Source of the DNA: Gemmata sp.
Lineage (GTDB): Bacteria; Planctomycetota; Planctomycetia; Gemmatales; Gemmataceae
Length of the DNA stretch: 41,697 nucleotides
Direction: 5' to 3'
NCBI GenBank assembly: GCA_025055115.1
Contig: JANWYJ010000099.1
Span: 1-41,697 of the forward strand
Below, piece after piece: positions 7,728 to 16,462 of the stretch; position 1 is the stretch's first letter, and each line of letters starts with the position of its first letter. Position numbers and translations under genes: made by a program. The notes beneath the pieces are model-generated. The model was not told the origin of the DNA, did no database searches, and saw only the letters and a program-made list of their open reading frames with translations.

Positions 7728-8831
7728 ATGGCAGGCAACACATTCGGTAAGTTATTCCGAGTCACAACCGCCGGTGTCAGTCACGGCCCGGGGTATCTGT
7801 GCATCATCGACGGCTGCCCGGCCGGGTTGGAACTGTCGGTGGATGATCTGTTACCCGACCTCCAGCGGCGGCGGCCCGGTCAGAGTCGATTGACCACGCA
7901 ACGCGACGAATCCGACATCCCCGAAATTTGGTCCGGAGTGTTCGAAGGCCGCACCGATGGCACCCCGATCGGCATTCTCTTCCGCAATACAGATCAGCGC
8001 AGCACCGACTATACCGACATCCAAGAGAAGTACCGGCCCGGCCACGCCGATTACACGTTCGATGCCAAATATGGTTTTCGCGACTATCGCGGCGGCGGCC
8101 GCAGCAGCGCACGGGAAACGATTTGCCGGGTCGCCGCCGGCGCGGTGGCCAAGAAGCTGCTGGCCCGCTTCGGGATTCGCGTTCTGGGCTATGTAAAACA
8201 AATCGGTCCGGTGATCGCGGACATTCCCGACCCCACGGCTCTCACCCTGGAAGACATTGAGGCAACCCCGGTTCGCTGCCCCAACCCTGAAGCCGCCCAA
8301 CAGATGATCACACTGATCGACGCGGTACGCAAAGACCGCGATTCGATCGGCGGCATCTGCGAACTGGTGGCCACGGGCGTACCCCCCGGTTTGGGGGAAC
8401 CCGTCTTCGACAAACTGAAGGCCGATTTGGGCAAAGCGCTTCTGTCGCTGCCGGCGGTTCTTGGTTTCGAGTACGGCGCCGGTTTTGGCGTGGCGACAGC
8501 ACGCGGCAGCACGAATAACGATGTCTTCGTTCCCGCAGGGTCTTGCCAGGGGGCGTCGGGCGTGGCCATTCAGACGGAAACCAATCGCCACGGTGGCATG
8601 CTTGGCGGTATCTCCAGCGGCATGCCGATTGTCTGCCGTGTCGCGATCAAACCGACCAGCAGCATTCCTCGGCCGCAACGCACCGTGACAAAACACGGCG
8701 AACCCACGGAGATTCTCGTCAAAGGTCGGCACGATCCGTGCTTGTTACCACGATTTGTCCCGATGGGCGAAGCCATGATGGCGTTGGTACTGGTCGACCA
8801 CCTGTTACGATCCCAAATCAGCCGGCTCTAA
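7728..8831 (+). CDS. aroC: Chorismate synthase
   Basis: The 367-residue enzyme performs the last common step of aromatic amino acid synthesis, turning 5-enolpyruvylshikimate-3-phosphate into chorismate with reduced FMN. Signatures are present in order: GNTFGKLFRVTTAGVSHG at the N-terminus, the RRPGQSRLTTQRDESD loop, FRDYRGGGRSSARET (FMN/substrate contacts), and NRHGGMLGGISSGMPI. Length is typical for the short (plant/bacterial) form. No other aro gene is adjacent. The start has no SD; see the candidate leaderless promoter. Its stop overlaps the stop of the convergent glyS gene by four bases. Confidence 0.97.
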   Translation: MAGNTFGKLFRVTTAGVSHGPGYLCIIDGCPAGLELSVDDLLPDLQRRRPGQSRLTTQRDESDIPEIWSGVFEGRTDGTPIGILFRNTDQRSTDYTDIQEKYRPGHADYTFDAKYGFRDYRGGGRSSARETICRVAAGAVAKKLLARFGIRVLGYVKQIGPVIADIPDPTALTLEDIEATPVRCPNPEAAQQMITLIDAVRKDRDSIGGICELVATGVPPGLGEPVFDKLKADLGKALLSLPAVLGFEYGAGFGVATARGSTNNDVFVPAGSCQGASGVAIQTETNRHGGMLGGISSGMPIVCRVAIKPTSSIPRPQRTVTKHGEPTEILVKGRHDPCLLPRFVPMGEAMMALVLVDHLLRSQISRL

Positions 8832-10306
8832 CTGGGTCGCAACGCGGCTTCGATCCGGGATCGAACTTCGGCCATGGGAAGGCGTTCTTGCTGGAGTGTG
8901 TCGCGGTCGCGGATAGTGACGGTGCCATCTTTCAGGGTGTCGCCATCCACGGTGATGCAAAACGGTGTACCGGCTTCGTCCTGCCGCCGGTACCGCCGGC
9001 CGATAGCGCCGCTCTGATCGTACACCACGTTGAAATAGGGCTTGAGCGACCGGTACAACTCCTTCGCCTTCTCATCCATACCATCCTTGTTCACCAAGGG
9101 GAAAATGGCGGCCTTGATGGGGGCCAGTCGCGGGTGAAAACGCATCACGATGCGTTCTTCGAGTTTGCCCTTGGCATCGGGCACCTGATCTTCGTGATAG
9201 GCTTCGCACAGCACCGCGAGGGTGAAGCGATCGACTCCCGCACTCGGTTCGATAACGTGCGGGACAAATTGGAACTTCCCTTTTTCTTCTTGTTCCAATC
9301 GCTTTTTGGCTTCCTCGCGCTGGGCTTTGTCGCCCGCAAACGGCGCCAACCGTTCTTGCAGCAGGGCGTTCCAACCGTCTTCGTCGAAGTAGGTCAAATC
9401 CTTGCCGCTTTGTTGGGCGTGGGCGGAGAGGTCAAAGTCACCGCGATGAGCGACCCCTTCCAGCTCCTGTGGTTCATCCGAAAAGGGGAACAGATACTCA
9501 ATGTCGGTGGTGCCGACGGAGTAGTGGGCCAGTTCCTCTTTTGTTTGTTCGCGAGGCCGGAGATTGTCGCTGCGAATCCCCAGTGTCGTGTACCATTTCC
9601 GCCGCACGTCGCGCCAGTACTCATACCATCGTCGCGACTCGTTGGGGTGGCAGAAAAATTCGATCTCCATCTGCTCGAATTCTCGGGAACGAAAGGTAAA
9701 GTTCCGAGGGTTGATTTCGTTTCGGAAGGCTTTGCCGATCTGGGCGATGCCGAACGGTAACTTCAACCGCGACGAATCCAGGACGTTCTTGTAGTTCACG
9801 AAGATGCCCTGCGCGGTTTCTGGTCGCAAGTAGGCAATATGCTCTTCGCTTTGGACCGCGCCGACATAAGTTTGGAACATCAGGTTGAAAGCACGCGGTT
9901 CGGTCAGTTGGCATTCGCTGTGTTGCCCCGGGGCCTTGCTGGGCTTCAGAGGGCATTGCGCAGCAGTGATCTGATCGGCCCGGAAACGGCCTTTGCACGT
10001 TTTACAATCGACCATCGGATCCGAGAAGCCCGCAACATGTCCGCTGGCGACCCACACCTTGGGATTCATGATGATCGCACAATCCAGCCCGACCATGCGG
10101 ATTTCCTGTCCGTCTGGCCCTGGTGGTGGATTGCGAACCATGTCGTGCCACCACGCATCTTTGATGTTCTTTTTCAACTCCACACCCAAAGGGCCGTAGT
10201 CCCAAAAGCCGTTGATCCCGCCGTAGATTTCCGACGACTGATAAATGAAGCCCATGTCTTTACAGAATTTGGCGAATTTCGCCATATCCACGATTTTTTT
10301 CGGCAT
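8828..10306 (-). CDS. glyS: Glycine-tRNA ligase, single-chain dimeric type
   Basis: The 492-residue class II synthetase charges tRNA-Gly with glycine. It is the alpha2 (eukaryote/archaea/Thermus-like) form, not the alpha2beta2 GlyQ/GlyS pair. The N-terminus MAKFAKFCKDMGFIYQSSEIYGG, the motif 2 region with AFRNEINPR and REFEQMEIEFF, motif 3 PSAGVDRFTLA and a C-terminal anticodon-binding domain are all present. The start at 10306 is supported by AGAGG and by the family N-terminus; the frame stays open upstream to 10573 but that part is Arg-rich and unlike any synthetase. It converges with aroC, stops overlapping at 8828-8831. Confidence 0.95.
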   Translation of the reverse strand: MPKKIVDMAKFAKFCKDMGFIYQSSEIYGGINGFWDYGPLGVELKKNIKDAWWHDMVRNPPPGPDGQEIRMVGLDCAIIMNPKVWVASGHVAGFSDPMVDCKTCKGRFRADQITAAQCPLKPSKAPGQHSECQLTEPRAFNLMFQTYVGAVQSEEHIAYLRPETAQGIFVNYKNVLDSSRLKLPFGIAQIGKAFRNEINPRNFTFRSREFEQMEIEFFCHPNESRRWYEYWRDVRRKWYTTLGIRSDNLRPREQTKEELAHYSVGTTDIEYLFPFSDEPQELEGVAHRGDFDLSAHAQQSGKDLTYFDEDGWNALLQERLAPFAGDKAQREEAKKRLEQEEKGKFQFVPHVIEPSAGVDRFTLAVLCEAYHEDQVPDAKGKLEERIVMRFHPRLAPIKAAIFPLVNKDGMDEKAKELYRSLKPYFNVVYDQSGAIGRRYRRQDEAGTPFCITVDGDTLKDGTVTIRDRDTLQQERLPMAEVRSRIEAALRPS

Positions 10307-10475
10307 GTGCAAACCTCTGCGCGTGCGTCGTTCGTGGTCGGAACCTGCGGTTAAGGTCATCACCAGCGGCAAAGCCCGACCCGGTGGCCCCAGTTCGAGC
10401 ATCATCATACGAATTGCGCGCCGCGATGGCGGGATGAGACGCTTGCGGCGGCGATTTCGCGCCTCTCGGCGAGCT

Positions 10476-10513
10476 TTTCTCCGCAAATGAATGCGTTTCT
10501 CCGCAAATGAATG
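10476..10513. repeat. 18-bp direct repeat between glyS and the patatin gene
   Basis: TTTCTCCGCAAATGAATG occurs at 10476-10493 and 10496-10513 (period 20 bp). The second copy ends exactly where the TTGACA promoter element of the patatin gene begins at 10514. Confidence 0.88.
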
Positions 10514-10547
10514 TTGACAACAAAACCTAGCACGGTTAATCCCCCGG
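10514..10547 (+). promoter_or_regulatory. Candidate promoter of the patatin gene
   Basis: A perfect -35 TTGACA at 10514-10519 is followed after 15 bp by GTTAAT at 10535-10540 (4 of 6 to TATAAT). The predicted start point is about 10547, two bases before the ATG, and there is no Shine-Dalgarno, so the transcript could be nearly leaderless. The short spacer is a weakness. Confidence 0.4.
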
Positions 10548-10548
10548 C

Positions 10549-11814
10549 ATGCGTTTTTTGCAACACCCGGCAACAGAAAAGGACCGATCCCGGTTTTGGC
10601 GGGGGTGGGCGGCGGGGGTTAGCCTGGGGATTCTGGCGCTAGTTGTAGGTTGCCAGCCGCGCTGGACCGTCGAACGGTTCTCGCGCTGGGCCGGCAGCCA
10701 GCGCGAAGCGCCTGTGGTCGTGCCTCCAGGCGTGATTCTGGAAGCCCCCAACGACCTCATCCCAGGGTTGCGTGCGCCGCGGCATCTGCTGGCGCTTTCC
10801 AGCGGTGGGTTGTACGGCGCCTACACCGCTGGGGTGTTGGATGGCTGGTCGCGCACAGGCGGCCGGCCAGAATTCGATGTGGTGACCGGTTCCAGCACCG
10901 GGGCTTTGATCGCGCCGTTCGCCTTTTTGGGCAGTGAATACGACGCCCTCGCCATGCAATTGTATACCAACGTTCAATCCGAAGATATCTACCGCATTCG
11001 CGCCTGGGTCACCATTCCCTTTCGCGACGCCTTGGCCACCACCGCTCCTCTCAAGCGCCTCATCGCGGAACAAATCCATCAAGGGTTGATGGAAAAAATT
11101 GCCGCCGAACATCAGAAAGGACGGCGGCTGTATGTGGGCACCACCGACCTGCGCACCAAACGCGCTGTCATCTGGGACATGGGGGCGATCGCGTCGCTAC
11201 CGTGCCCCGAGGGTTGCCGGTTGTTCCGCGATGTGCTACTGGCGTCGGCGTCGGTTCCTGGGGTGTTTCCCCCGGTCGAATTCCACTGGGAAAGCGCGGG
11301 CCAGCGTGAAAAAACTCTCCACATCGACGGTGCTGTGACGGCCCCCTTGTTCATGCCGCCCGGGGTGTTTGCCGCCATTGCCATCGCTCAGGGACCGCAA
11401 TTCCAGCCGCATCCGCCACCAGGCGCCCCTAACTTCTACGCTATTGTGGCGGGCAAAGTGTACCCCGAGGAAGGCCCCGTTCGTCGCCGTATTTTGCCGG
11501 TTCTGAGTGCCACCACCGAAGCGGTGCTCTTTGCCCAGATGCGCTCCGAATTAGCCAATTTATATTGGCAATCGCGCCTCGCCGGCGTGCGCTACCACAT
11601 GATCGCCCTCCGCCAAGAAGCCGACATTACCGCACGCAGTTCGGTCAGTTTCAACCAAACGGTGATGAAACAACTGTATTACGAAGGGCTTCACGATGGT
11701 TGGGCTGGTCCACGCTGGCGCTTCATTCCCCCCAGCCTCAGCCCTTGCGACGATTACCCCAGCCGTACGGCACACCCCCGGATTCTCATGCTGAACCCAC
11801 GGCCCAACCCCTAA
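10549..11814 (+). CDS. Patatin-like phospholipase, predicted lipoprotein
   Basis: The 421-residue protein is a patatin/RssA-type serine acyl hydrolase with a Ser-Asp dyad. The nucleophile elbow is GSSTG (residues 114-118, Ser116), the oxyanion-type glycine motif is SSGGLYGAY around residue 86, and the catalytic Asp lies in IDGAV near residue 260. The N-terminus is basic and hydrophobic and ends in a lipobox LVVGC, so Cys35 would be lipidated and the enzyme membrane-attached; the n-region is rather long. The oxyanion motif differs from the usual GGGxRG. Likely substrates are phospholipids or acyl esters. No neighbour suggests a pathway. Confidence 0.85.
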   Translation: MRFLQHPATEKDRSRFWRGWAAGVSLGILALVVGCQPRWTVERFSRWAGSQREAPVVVPPGVILEAPNDLIPGLRAPRHLLALSSGGLYGAYTAGVLDGWSRTGGRPEFDVVTGSSTGALIAPFAFLGSEYDALAMQLYTNVQSEDIYRIRAWVTIPFRDALATTAPLKRLIAEQIHQGLMEKIAAEHQKGRRLYVGTTDLRTKRAVIWDMGAIASLPCPEGCRLFRDVLLASASVPGVFPPVEFHWESAGQREKTLHIDGAVTAPLFMPPGVFAAIAIAQGPQFQPHPPPGAPNFYAIVAGKVYPEEGPVRRRILPVLSATTEAVLFAQMRSELANLYWQSRLAGVRYHMIALRQEADITARSSVSFNQTVMKQLYYEGLHDGWAGPRWRFIPPSLSPCDDYPSRTAHPRILMLNPRPNP

Positions 11815-12029
11815 CAACCGGCGATCGTATTTCCCACAACCTCTTACCGATTCCGGCGACAATCGGCTGTGTCGTGACTCCGTCCGACGACCCGCCTTGG
11901 TTGGCCTGCGCTGCTTGCGCACAACCCCCGTTCGGCGGCAGTTCGGACATCAATTCCCCCTTCAGCAGCAATCGCTTCTCCGCAACAAATTCATATCCAT
12001 AGTGGCCAGGATGATTGTCAAACAACCGA

Positions 12030-12057
12030 CATCATCGTGAAACCATCATCGTGGAAC
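12030..12057. repeat. 14-bp tandem repeat upstream of the MFS gene
   Basis: CATCATCGTGAAAC at 12030-12043 is directly followed by CATCATCGTGGAAC at 12044-12057 (one mismatch), ending 19 bp before the MFS start codon. Confidence 0.75.
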
Positions 12058-12076
12058 AACCGCCCGGGGCCTCTGC

Positions 12077-13321
12077 ATGACAAGCCGTGCTGCGTGGACG
12101 ATTGTCGGGCTGCTGTGGATTGTCGCGGTACTGAACTACCTCGATCGGCAATTGTTGGTCAACATGGCCGCTCCAGTGAAAGCTGATCTGGCGATCGCTG
12201 ACGAACGCTTTGGCTTGTTTTCGTCAATGTTTTTGTGGGTGTATGGCATCTGTTCGCCCCTGGCGGGTTATCTGGGGGATCGTGTTGGCCGCAAACCAGT
12301 GATCATTGCTAGCCTGGTCATTTGGTCGTTGGCCACGTTGGCTTCGGGGTTAGTCACGTCGTTCGAGCAAATGCTGCTAGCCCGCGCCTGCTTGGGGATT
12401 AGTGAAGCGTTTTACATGCCCGCAGCGGTGGCCTTGATCGTGGATCATCACACCACACAGACACGCTCGCGGGCCACTGGGTTGCACCTGAGCGGGGTTT
12501 ACGTCGGCTCGATTTTGGGCGGCTTGGGCGGTTGGTTCGCCGAAGAGCAGGGGTGGCGCTTCGGTTTCATTATGTTTGGTTCGTTGGGTGTCGCGTATGC
12601 GTTGTTTTTGGTCATCGTTTTGCGCGTGGGGGATCGCGTGGTGGACGATGAACCACGACAACACCCTGAAAGATCACGCCGTGAGGCACTGCCGGCCACG
12701 TCGTTGCCGCAACCGCTGCGTAGCAATCCGTTTCGCGCGTTGTTGTCCAGCCGAGGGTTTGTGTTGCTTCTGGTGATGAATGCCCTCAATGGAGCGGCGT
12801 ATTGGCCAGTCCGCAACTGGTTGCCGTCGTTTTTCAACGCTGAATTGGGCGTCAGTCTCACATGGTCTGGGTTGTACAGTACCGCGGCATTCAACGCGGC
12901 TGCCTTCGCCGGGATGCTGTTGGGCAGTACCATCTCCGATCGATTGGCGGCACGCCAGCCGCGGGTGCGGGCCTTGATCCCGGCGGTGGGTTTCTGTCTG
13001 GCGGCTCCGTGCTTGGTGGTGTTGGGGCTGGGCGTCTTCATTCCTGTTCTGGTGGCTTGCATTTTCGTGGTTGGAATGTCCCAAGGATTTCTGGATGCCA
13101 ATCTGATGCCCGCGGTGTGTACGGTGGCCGACGTGCGGCACCGGGCTACAGGCTATGGTCTGATGAACTTCGTCGGTACTAGTGCCGGGGGTCTCATGAC
13201 GTATGTCGGCGGGCGCATGAAGGACGCACACATTCCCTTTACGGACATGTTTCCCTTTGTGGCCGCCATGATTTTCGTTGCGGGCATGTTACTTTTCGCT
13301 GTTCGGCCCACACGGCAGTAA
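12077..13321 (+). CDS. MFS transporter
   Basis: The 414-residue protein is a 12-helix major facilitator permease. Loop 2-3 carries motif A as GYLGDRVGRKPVI. Helix 1 contains LNYLDRQLL, a signature typical of the anion:cation symporter, sugar-acid and spinster-like branches. A central polar loop (about residues 190-220, rich in Arg and Glu) separates the two six-helix halves. Such proteins couple uptake or export of a small, often anionic organic solute to the proton or sodium gradient; the substrate cannot be told. It stands alone between the patatin gene and the flagellar block. There is no clear SD before the ATG. Confidence 0.88.
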   Translation: MTSRAAWTIVGLLWIVAVLNYLDRQLLVNMAAPVKADLAIADERFGLFSSMFLWVYGICSPLAGYLGDRVGRKPVIIASLVIWSLATLASGLVTSFEQMLLARACLGISEAFYMPAAVALIVDHHTTQTRSRATGLHLSGVYVGSILGGLGGWFAEEQGWRFGFIMFGSLGVAYALFLVIVLRVGDRVVDDEPRQHPERSRREALPATSLPQPLRSNPFRALLSSRGFVLLLVMNALNGAAYWPVRNWLPSFFNAELGVSLTWSGLYSTAAFNAAAFAGMLLGSTISDRLAARQPRVRALIPAVGFCLAAPCLVVLGLGVFIPVLVACIFVVGMSQGFLDANLMPAVCTVADVRHRATGYGLMNFVGTSAGGLMTYVGGRMKDAHIPFTDMFPFVAAMIFVAGMLLFAVRPTRQ

Positions 13322-13428
13322 TATGGTGCGGGGCTGGCACATTACGAGTTCCAGAGGAAATTCTGCACTCCCACCTGAACTTGAATCCTCTCGCCAGGGG
13401 GATGCCATTTTTCGCATCCAAAGCTCAG

Positions 13429-13455
13429 CAAAATTTCTTCGCGCCCCTTCGATAA
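13429..13455 (+). promoter_or_regulatory. Sigma-28 (FliA-type) promoter of flagellin
   Basis: CAAAATTT at 13429-13436 and TTCGATAA at 13448-13455 are separated by exactly 11 bp. The known sigma-28 consensus is TAAAGTTT-N11-GCCGATAA; each half matches 6 of 8. The predicted start is about 13462, giving a 66-nt leader before the flagellin ATG. Context (directly before fliC) fits perfectly. Confidence 0.7.
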
Positions 13456-13527
13456 CCCTTGCAGACACGACGGGTGGGATGTCCGACCCGCCAGACCACA
13501 ACCAACCTTCACCGGGAGTAACTCGTA

Positions 13528-14352
13528 ATGGGCCTGTCGCTTGTTAACAATGTCCCCTCGCTGACCGCAACCCACAGCCTCAACAAGACGAACCTCAACC
13601 TGTCGCGCTCGTTGGAACGGCTTTCGACCGGTTTGAAAGTCAACCGTGGCGTTGATGGTCCGGCCGCGTTGGTCATCAGTGAGCGGATGCGGGCACAAAT
13701 CAGTGGCTTGAAGACCGCGTTAGACAACACCAACAAAGCCGTGTCGCTCATTCAAGTGGCCGAAGGTGCCTTGAACGAAATCAACTCGCTTCTCAACAAA
13801 GCCCGGAGCTTGGCGCTCGACTCGGCCAACGCTGGTATCAACGACGATGCTTCGCTCGATGCCAACCAAGCGGAATTGGCTAACATCATTCAATCGATCG
13901 ACGACATTGCCAACCGGACGCAGTTCAACGGCCGTTCGCTGTTGAACACCACCGATACCTTCACCTTCCAAACCGGGGCCAACGACGGTGAGACGGCCTC
14001 GATCGACATGCAAGACATGCAAGCCGCCGCTTTGGGTATCGATGCCATCGACATCGGTTCGGGTGGTGATACCAGTGCCGCCTTGACAGCTCTCGACGAT
14101 GCGATTTCCACCGTGTCGCAGTTCCGAGCCACGTTAGGGGCATTCCAGGCTAATAACCTCGAATCCAACGCCAACACGCTGCGAACCGCTCTGGAAAACA
14201 CGGTCTCGGCGGAATCGGTCATCCGCGATACCGACTTTGCCACCGAAATTGCCAACTTCACCAAACTGCAAACGCAAATGCAAGCGGGGGCCACCGTGCT
14301 GGGCAATGCCAACCAAATGACGGCTCTGGTCGCTCAACTGCTGCGTGGTTGA
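13528..14352 (+). CDS. fliC: Flagellin
   Basis: The 274-residue filament subunit has the conserved N-terminal coiled-coil region (LNKTNLNLSRSLERLSTGLKVN ... ALVISERMRAQISGL) and the C-terminal partner ending TQMQAGATVLGNANQMTALVAQLLRG. The two are joined by a short strand-rich stretch (residues about 140-190), so it consists of the D0/D1 core and lacks the exposed D2/D3 domains of enteric flagellins. GGGAG at 13514-13518 sets the start. It is preceded by a sigma-28 type promoter and followed by a strong terminator, so it is expressed as a late, single-gene unit. It is the only flagellin in the window. Confidence 0.96.
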   Translation: MGLSLVNNVPSLTATHSLNKTNLNLSRSLERLSTGLKVNRGVDGPAALVISERMRAQISGLKTALDNTNKAVSLIQVAEGALNEINSLLNKARSLALDSANAGINDDASLDANQAELANIIQSIDDIANRTQFNGRSLLNTTDTFTFQTGANDGETASIDMQDMQAAALGIDAIDIGSGGDTSAALTALDDAISTVSQFRATLGAFQANNLESNANTLRTALENTVSAESVIRDTDFATEIANFTKLQTQMQAGATVLGNANQMTALVAQLLRG

Positions 14353-14364
14353 TGGCTTCGTTCT

Positions 14365-14405
14365 GTGGGAATCGGTGGGGTTTCTCCTCATCGGTTCCCA
14401 CTTTT
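14365..14405 (+). terminator. Intrinsic terminator after flagellin
   Basis: A 16-bp stem (14365-14380 with 14386-14401, three G-U pairs and no mismatch) with loop TTTCT is followed by TTTT at 14402-14405, 12 bp after the fliC stop. It should separate abundant flagellin mRNA from fliD. Confidence 0.88.
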
Positions 14406-14464
14406 CGCAATTGTGTTCTAAACTCGATTGCTTCCTCTGTGGTGTTTTGCACTGAAGGTGTCGT

Positions 14465-16447
14465 GTGTCATCGCTCAGCGGACTGAACTCCAACGGTTTG
14501 GCTTTCAGCGGCTTGGCCACCGGCATCAATACCGACACGCTCATTGCCGGTTTGACGAAAATCAACCAGCAGCGCATCGACGCGCTCAAAGCCCGCGAAT
14601 CGACACTGCAAGCCCGGCAGTCTGCGTTTGCGACGTTGCAAGGGCGAGTGTTCGATTTGCAATCGAAGGCCGCGGCCCTGGCGCGTTCGGTGGGCGGTGC
14701 TTTTGACGCCCGGCAAGCGACCAGCTCGGATACCGCCGCACTCACGGCTGTCGCCGGCAGCGCGGCTTTACCCGGTACCTACAACCTCACCGTCACGGCG
14801 CTGGCCCAAGCTCATCAATTGGCCTCCGACGGTTACGCCGACATCAACACCCCAATCAAGCAAGGGACGCTGACGCTTCAGGTCGGCTCTGGACCAGCCA
14901 CGACCATCACGATCGACTCACAAAATAACACCCTGCAAGGCCTGGTGAATGCGATCAATGCGAGTGCCGCAGGTGTACGGGCAGCCATTATCAACGATGG
15001 CTCGGATTCGCCTTATCGCGTTGTCCTGACTTCGACTCGCACTGGTGCTGCGAATACCATCCAAGTGACGGCGAACCTGACAAGCGGTTCCGGTGCCGAC
15101 TTCGACCCCGCCGCCACAACTTTGCAAGCGGCGAGTGATGCCGAAGTTCGCTTCGGCAGTGGACCTAGCGCCCTGGTGGTGACCAGCTCGACCAATCAGT
15201 TCAACAATCTCATCCCCGGCGTCAGTTTGAATGTACTTCGGGCGGATGCGAGCAAACCGATCACGCTCACAGTCGCCGCGGATACAGCCGCAGCGACCCG
15301 AGCTGTGCAGGAATTCGTCAACTCGTACAACGCCGTCATCGACTTTGTGGCACAGCAATCCACCTATGACCCGAAGACGCAAACTGGCGGGCTTCTTTTG
15401 GGCAACCGCGACGCCCGGCAACTGACCAGTGAAATCGCCGCCGCGTTGGTTGTCGCCGTGCCGGGGCTGAATTCAGCGGCCAACCGACTTTCCAGTGTGG
15501 GTATCTCCTTCGACAACCGCGGCCGGTTAGTTCTCGATTCGGCCAAGCTCGATCGGGCACTCAAGGGCGAAACCGGAGCGAGCATCGCCGATCTGAAACG
15601 GTTGTTCGGCCTGACGGGGGTTGTTTCCAATAACCCCGGTATCGAGTTTGTGCTGGGAACCGACAAAACCAAACCGACCGGGAACACCCCTTATGAAGTT
15701 CACATCACCGCACCGGCTACTCGGGCTACGGTCACGGCGACGAGTCCGCCCCTGTTGATTTGGCCCCCGAACGCCTCACTGATGCTACGGCTGAACAACA
15801 TTGCGGGCGAAGTGACCATTCCCACGGGGGTTTACACTCCCGATGAACTTGTCGCCACCTTGCAACGGCGCATCAATGAAACACCGGCGTTTGCCGGCAA
15901 CTCGGTGACGGTGAATTTGGATAGTCTCGGTCGTCTGCAGATTACCTCCCAACGGTTTGGTTCATCCTCGCGCGTGGAGATCACGGGAGGTTCTGCGGCG
16001 GCTGGTTTGGGCTTCACCGGCACAGAGAGCGCCACGGGTACGGATGTCGAAGGCTACTTCGTGGTCAATGGCCAAAACGAGGCCGCAACTGGTAATGGTC
16101 AGTTGCTGCGCGGCAATGCTGGCAATCCCAATACCGAGGGGTTGCAAGTGCGTTCCACACTCACGGCACCAGGCAGCGCGGAATTAACCGTTACGCAAGG
16201 GTTAGCCAGCCGATTGAACCAGGTTCTCAACAAGTATCTCGATACCGGTCGTGGGCGTTTCCGCGCGATCCGTGATGGCTTCCAACGCTCGATCGACGAA
16301 ATCGGGCAAACCATCAGCCGACAGAACGACATGCTCTCCCGGCGCACTGAAGAACTGCTGCGGCAGTTCGCAGCCATGGAATCCGCCGTCAATAGTCTCC
16401 GCGGACTCCAAACCCAACTGAGCTCTCTCATTCAACGTCGTAACTAA
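14465..16447 (+). CDS. fliD: Flagellar hook-associated protein 2 (filament cap)
   Basis: The 660-residue protein caps the growing filament and guides flagellin insertion. The N-terminal FliD region (FSGLATGINTDTLIAGLTKINQQRIDALKARES) and the C-terminal FliD region (residues about 560-660, with RLNQVLNKYLDTGRGRF and IDEIGQTISRQNDMLSRR) are clear. Long strand-rich inserts in the middle make it larger than enteric FliD (about 470 residues). The start is GTG, preceded by GAAGG about 8 bases upstream; no ATG fits. It lies 112 bp after fliC across a terminator and 15 bp before fliS, so fliD-fliS probably form one unit. Confidence 0.94.
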   Translation: MSSLSGLNSNGLAFSGLATGINTDTLIAGLTKINQQRIDALKARESTLQARQSAFATLQGRVFDLQSKAAALARSVGGAFDARQATSSDTAALTAVAGSAALPGTYNLTVTALAQAHQLASDGYADINTPIKQGTLTLQVGSGPATTITIDSQNNTLQGLVNAINASAAGVRAAIINDGSDSPYRVVLTSTRTGAANTIQVTANLTSGSGADFDPAATTLQAASDAEVRFGSGPSALVVTSSTNQFNNLIPGVSLNVLRADASKPITLTVAADTAAATRAVQEFVNSYNAVIDFVAQQSTYDPKTQTGGLLLGNRDARQLTSEIAAALVVAVPGLNSAANRLSSVGISFDNRGRLVLDSAKLDRALKGETGASIADLKRLFGLTGVVSNNPGIEFVLGTDKTKPTGNTPYEVHITAPATRATVTATSPPLLIWPPNASLMLRLNNIAGEVTIPTGVYTPDELVATLQRRINETPAFAGNSVTVNLDSLGRLQITSQRFGSSSRVEITGGSAAAGLGFTGTESATGTDVEGYFVVNGQNEAATGNGQLLRGNAGNPNTEGLQVRSTLTAPGSAELTVTQGLASRLNQVLNKYLDTGRGRFRAIRDGFQRSIDEIGQTISRQNDMLSRRTEELLRQFAAMESAVNSLRGLQTQLSSLIQRRN

Positions 16448-16462
16448 CTACGGAATCCGATC

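Noticed and set aside
10307-10573. N-terminal extension of glycyl-tRNA synthetase
   Set aside because: It is Arg-rich, spans the intergenic direct repeat and overlaps the patatin gene; the family N-terminus and an SD are found at 10306.
11786-12025. 79-codon minus-strand frame between the patatin and MFS genes
   Set aside because: It overlaps the 3' end of the patatin gene on the other strand, has low-complexity composition and no SD.
13335-13350. TGGCAC as a sigma-54 promoter before flagellin
   Set aside because: The GC of the -12 element is missing at the required distance (GT instead), and the sigma-28 match nearer to the gene is far better.
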